Origin: Crocodylus rhombifer
Taxonomy: Eukaryota; Chordata; Crocodylia; Crocodylidae
Length of the DNA: 64,000 nucleotides
Assembly (NCBI GenBank): GCA_038503035.1
Contig: JAVSML010024318.1
Coordinates: forward strand, 147,891 to 211,890
Direction: 5' to 3'
Shown: positions 59,707 to 64,000 of the stretch, piece by piece
How the letters are laid out: every line of letters begins with the position of its first letter
How positions within the stretch are numbered: position 1 is the first letter of the stretch
Made by a program: the position numbers and the translations under genes
The notes under the pieces: model-generated
Told to the model about the DNA's origin: nothing
Seen by the model: the letters and a program-made list of their open reading frames with translations, nothing else
Databases searched by the model: none

Positions 59707-62462
59707 GCAGAGTGGGGCTACATCAGCCCAGTCCCAATCACCCAACAGATTGACTCAGAGGAATACAAGTTCTGTAAGGCACTCTGAAGTGGACCACCTT
59801 CATCTGATCTTTCATCTGATAACTGTTAATTTGTCATGCAATCAGACAGCTTAAAAGTGCTCTGCAGCTGTGGACTTGTGTCACAGCATGGCTGTGAAGT
59901 GCTGTCAGGGGGCTGATCACAAGAGTCCTGTTGCCCCATTCCTGTGTTTCTTACTAGACCCACTCCCCATTCCTGCAGGCAAAGAAGAAACAAGGTCCAA
60001 AGGGAGGACCTTCCACCGCTGACTCATGTAAAAACAATGGATTCCCTGACTCTGACTTGAGGAATTTATGTTTTATTTTCCAAGGGCAGAATCACCTGCT
60101 TGGCGAGATCTCCTCATTGATCTGCCATTTGCCTGCAGCCCATTGACAACATCTCAGTTAGACTCTGTATGTTGGGAATAAGGGTGGGAGGTTTTTCAAG
60201 AATGTTTCCTTTACCTATGGTCTGCATTTAATCCATGAAGATTAATTGAGATGTATAGGATATACATCCCATATGTAAAGGATCTTGTATATGGGATATA
60301 CCCCTCTGAATCCTTTTGGTTCAATATTTCCCCCTTAAAGCAGACTAATGCTAGCCAGACTCCACAGTCCCCTTCTAGGTATATACAGCAAATATCCACA
60401 TAACAGCCTTTTCTCAGGAAAACAGCTGCATTGGAATTATCTTTTTCCTGCCCTTTGTCCAGGTGCTCTCAAATAACTTACCTTATTACCTCCACACCAG
60501 CTATGTTTCCTCTTTCCTGACATATCAAAACCAAACATTCAGCATAAGAAAAACAATGAGGCGGCAAGTGATGGGGCCACCCAAATTTTATACCCCATCC
60601 CTCCTCTTCTCCCAAAATGCCAGCTGCTACCACCAGAGCTGATGGAGCACATCAGCAGAAGGCTCCATCACTCAGTTACTTACTCAGACTGCTGCCAGCT
60701 CTGCCAGCGTATTGGGATGCATGATGAATGCTGCAGCATTGAGTACCTAAGTTTTGTTGCATGTTATACAGATTCTGTGGTTTTAATTATAACCCGTCTT
60801 AAGGATGTTTTCTCCTTTTTATGAATCAAAGGACCATTTTTTAAAAGAAAGCTAGAAAATAATATAATACTTAATTAAGTGATGTTTCTTCCCATGGGGC
60901 ATCACTGGTATTTGACTCCAGGACTTCCAGACAGGCAACACGGGGTCCTGTTACACAGGAATAACTTATTTTTCTTGTGTGTGTAGGAATGGGATGCATG
61001 AAAAGATAATGAGTAAATGACTTGACTGATACATAAGATGGTAGATAAACAATTTAGCTTCTGAGTAACTTACAAAACTTCTGCATGTAGAACAGCAGAA
61101 TCAAGCTGAATGTTTCCTTTCTCTATTCCCTCCTTAGGAGATGGAAAGAAAGAGGAGGAAAGGGAAAGCAAAAATAAAATGTTAATGAGAGAAAGAGAGA
61201 GAAAATTCTCAGTGATTTTGAATGTTTAATGGAAACCAGCTGCCAAAGTGAGACCAAAGGCCTGATCTTGCTGGGGTATTGTTTACAAGGTGACTCTTGG
61301 TAGGTACCCACTAAGGAAGAGGTGAAAGAGAGACTGAACAGAAAAGGATAAGGAAAGGTGGGGGGATGTGGTAATTTTACTTCAGGGCTCTCTCCCTTCA
61401 CTATTTAAAGGAGCTGGTTTTGCAGAGGAGCCAGTATGGGACAAAACAAAATGAAGAAAGTGACAGTAAATGTAGTTCAAGCATGTGGGAGGATGTATTT
61501 GAGAAAATGAGTGTGGGTGGAAGGAAGAAAAGAAGATCCCAAAATTCAGTGCACAGAACAAAAGCCAGGGCCTGCCCTGAGTTCCCCTTCCTGTTCTTCT
61601 TCAAGTACAGACATCTACAATTAAGATGTAACTGATATACAGACAGCTGTTTCCCAAAGCAAATGTTCCTTTGCTTCCTTCTTATCTGCCTGGCTGCTTC
61701 TAATGTGACCATATCTGTGGGAACTGCCCAACTCTAGCAGACTGCAGAAGTGGCTAAGGCATGAGCAAACCCACTAATGATGTTTCTGTTGCTGCAAACT
61801 TTGGGTACAAGAAAGAGAGGTCAGTAGGGTAGATGGAACTGGTGAGCAGAATGGAGAGTGTTTTAAATCAATGCCCCCTGTCCTAGGAATGAACCAACTC
61901 CTACCAGTGTCAGGAAATGCCAAGGACTTGCTAATACCGTCATCACAAAGGGAGAAGATCATTTCTCGTAATGCTGTGCTGGCCCTATCTCCTTGCATCC
62001 ATCAAATCACTAGTCTTTCTTTGTGCCTCCTCCAGACTCTGCTGTGGGGATAGAGATCACAACCTCTATCGCTCTGGATTGGTGCCCTTGAACTGAGGTC
62101 ACAGTTCAAGTTCTTCCCCTCTGAGGTGCATATTTAGCACTGGCCTTTGTCCAACCTTGCAAGTTTTCATTCACAGCTCTGGAGATAAAGACCCAGATTG
62201 AGATCTATTAAACAGATGAACTTTGTGAGCTGTTTGCCCAAGAGCAGCAATGCCATCTATTAACACAGAAAGTCTGAAGACACTCAGGCATGCATCTCTA
62301 CCATTAGAGCTATAAAATGCAAAGGAAAATATGCTCCAAAAGTTGTGCGAAATCAGGAAGAGATATCTATAGAATAGAATTTTTTTCTTTCCATTTGATT
62401 CTTCAGATGAAACTTAGTAGCAATGAAAAAGAATCATTTTGGGTTAATAAGGCTTTTAAATA
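59707..62462. other. Unassigned DNA
   Basis: No gene is supported. 61140-61200 is GA-rich, and 60240-60300 has short AT-rich palindromic words. Frames of up to 103 residues lack domains. Confidence 0.4.
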
Positions 62463-62528
62463 CAGGTGATTCTTGCCATTCATGGGGATACGTTCCTGTG
62501 TTCCCCGTGAATGGTGAAATCCACAAAT
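62463..62528. mobile_element. DNA-transposon terminal fragment
   Basis: 'caggtgattcttgccattca' followed by 'ccccgtgaatggtgaaatcc' contains a short internal hairpin (gccattcatgggg / ccccgtgaatggtg). This is typical of Tigger-like mariner ends. It is cut by the CR1 tail at 62529. Confidence 0.55.
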
Positions 62529-64000
62529 AGTTTCATAGTTTCATAGTTTCTAGGGTTGGAAGAGACCTGAGCAGATCATGTAGTCTGACCCCCTGCCATG
62601 GCAGGAAAGAGTACTGGGGTCAAACGACCCCAGCAAAATGTGCATCTAACCTCCTCTTAAACACCCCCAGGGTAGGAGCCTGCACCACTTCTCTTGGAAG
62701 CTGGTTGAGGCCCTAGCCGCCCTGACTGTGAAGTAGCGCCTCCTGATATCTAACCTAAACCTACCCTCTGCCAGCTTGTGACCATTATTCCTGGTCACTC
62801 CTGGCAGTGCTCAGGGTGACCCCCACAATGCCTGCTGATCCCCCCTGACTAGTTTATAACAGGTCACAAGATCCCCCCTCAGCCTTCTCTTGTGGAGGCT
62901 GAACAGGTTCAGGTCCCGCAGCCTGTCCTCATAGGGCCTGCCCTGTTGTCCCCTGATCATACGAGTGGCCCTCCTCTGGACCCTCTCCATGCTGTCCACA
63001 TCCCTCCTGAAGTGCGGAGCCCAGAACTGGACGCAGTACTCCAGCTGCGGCCTGACCAGTGCCGCATAGGGGGGGAGGATCACCTCCTTGGACCTGCTCG
63101 AGATGCATCTGTGGATGCATGCCAAGGTGCGGTTGGCCTTCCTAACTGCATCCCCACACTGCCAGCCCATGTTCATCTTGGCATCAATGATGACCCCCAG
63201 ATCCTTTTCCGCCTCCGTGCTGACAAGAGGGGAGTTCCCTAACCTGTAGGTGTGGTGCCGGTTGTTCCTCCCGAGGTGCATCACCTTGCACTTGTCTGTG
63301 TTGAAACCCATCCTAGTCTCATCTGTCCACCCTTGTAACCTGTCTAGGTCTGATTGTAGCCTGTTGCATCCTTCCAGTGTGCCCACGTCCCCCCACATCT
63401 TAGTGTCATTAGCAAATTTGAACAGGGTGCTTTTTACCCCCTCGTCCAAATCACTGATGAAGATGTTGAACAGTGTGAGCCCGAGGACCGAGCCCTGGGG
63501 GACCCCACTGCCCACATCCTTCCAGGCTGAGAAGGACCCATCCACTACCACCCTCTAGGTGCGGCCCTCCAGCCAGCTGGCGACCCATTTGACTGTGTGG
63601 GTGTCTACACCACAGCCCCCCAGTTTCTTAATGAGAACGGGGTGAGAGACAGTGTCGAAAGCCATCCGGAAGTCCAGGAAGACTATATCCACTGCTACCC
63701 CTGCATCTAATGATATGGTGATCTGATCGTAAAAGGCCACCAGGTTGGTCTGACAGGACCTGCCACTGATGAACCCGTGTTGGTTGCCCCTAAGCATGCA
63801 GTCCCCTGCTGGCCCCTCCTGGATGTGTGCCGGCATAATTTTCTCAAACAGCTTGCCTAGGATTGAGGTAAGACTAACCAGCCTATAGTTTCCCAGGTCT
63901 TCCTTCCTGCCTTTTTTGAAGATGGGGACCACATTGGCCCTCTTCCAGTCCTCCTGCACCACACCAGAGCACCACGAGTGCTCATAAAGTCGTGCCAGGG
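62529..64000 (-). mobile_element. CR1 LINE, 3' half, continues past the window
   Basis: Read on the minus strand: reverse transcriptase, then 3'UTR ending at 62529 with an 8-bp tail repeat (CTATGAAA units). The 3'UTR shows the family words 'agggttggaagagacctga' and 'cccctgccatggcagg' on the plus strand. The copy is long, mostly open and thus fairly young, and runs off the right edge. Confidence 0.9.
62811..63962 (-). pseudogene. CR1 ORF2 reverse transcriptase (one stop, palm mutation)
   Basis: ORF2 encodes the endonuclease and reverse transcriptase that copy CR1 RNA at the target site. Two frames, 63962-63555 and 63551-62811, are in the same register, separated by a single in-frame TAG at 63557-63555. 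In order are the fingers (NYRLVSLTSILGKLFEKI), the palm with FLDFRMAFDTV, the VPQGSVLG motif and then FANDTK. In the last, Asn stands where the first of the two catalytic Asp is expected. The thumb and the C-terminal CIHRCISSRSKEVILPPYAA block follow. The endonuclease lies beyond the window edge. Both the stop and the Asn make this copy inactive. Confidence 0.85.

Noticed and set aside
62892..63558. Plus-strand frames of 102-116 residues
   Set aside because: They are antisense to the CR1 reverse transcriptase.

Overview
The window is vertebrate nuclear DNA, most probably from a crocodilian. It carries CR1 LINE 3' ends with the usual tail, MIR-type SINEs, tRNA-like SINEs, many small hAT-like and fold-back DNA elements, and a Ty3/gypsy retrotransposon. 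The crocodilian call rests on the CR1, MIR and MITE mixture and is an inference; a turtle is the main alternative. I found no intact host protein-coding gene and no tRNA, rRNA or other RNA gene. Almost all long open reading frames that resemble known proteins belong to retroelements; the rest look like chance frames in low-complexity or repeat DNA.

Layout. 0-3.6 kb: AT-rich unique DNA with one CR1 3' end. 3.77-8.93 kb: a decayed LTR retrotransposon with two LTRs, a tRNA-Leu-like primer-binding site, a gag with a SCAN-like region and a CCHC knuckle, a protease, then an integrase zinc finger placed before RNase H. This integrase-before-RNase H order marks Gmr1-type elements. 8.94-10.7 kb: a promoter-like or LTR-like segment read on the minus strand (TATA and CCAAT boxes), a 65-bp tandem repeat and a MITE. 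20.2-22.35 kb: the only place that looks like a host transcription unit. It has a CpG-rich block, two consensus splice donors on the minus strand, a polypyrimidine acceptor and a poly(A) signal, but no convincing ORF.

23-25.5 kb: two hAT-like elements beside CR1 3' fragments, and a ~150-bp module present twice. 28.6-30.9 kb: a CR1 followed directly by a second non-LTR element whose 5' endonuclease part is inverted relative to its 3' reverse-transcriptase part, the structure expected from twin priming. 31.7-32.15 kb: an integrase fragment of a second Ty3/gypsy family. 34.6-37.4 kb: a three-armed fold-back element, tRNA-like SINEs and a further DNA transposon. 38.9-44.3 kb: hAT and MITE insertions, one nested with a readable 8-bp target duplication. 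46.3-59.7 kb: more MITEs, CR1 and MIR pieces and fold-backs. 62.5-64 kb: a young CR1 copy on the minus strand, running off the window and inserted into a DNA-transposon end.

Nothing here forms an operon or pathway. The window is a layered record of transposition, with one possible noncoding gene.
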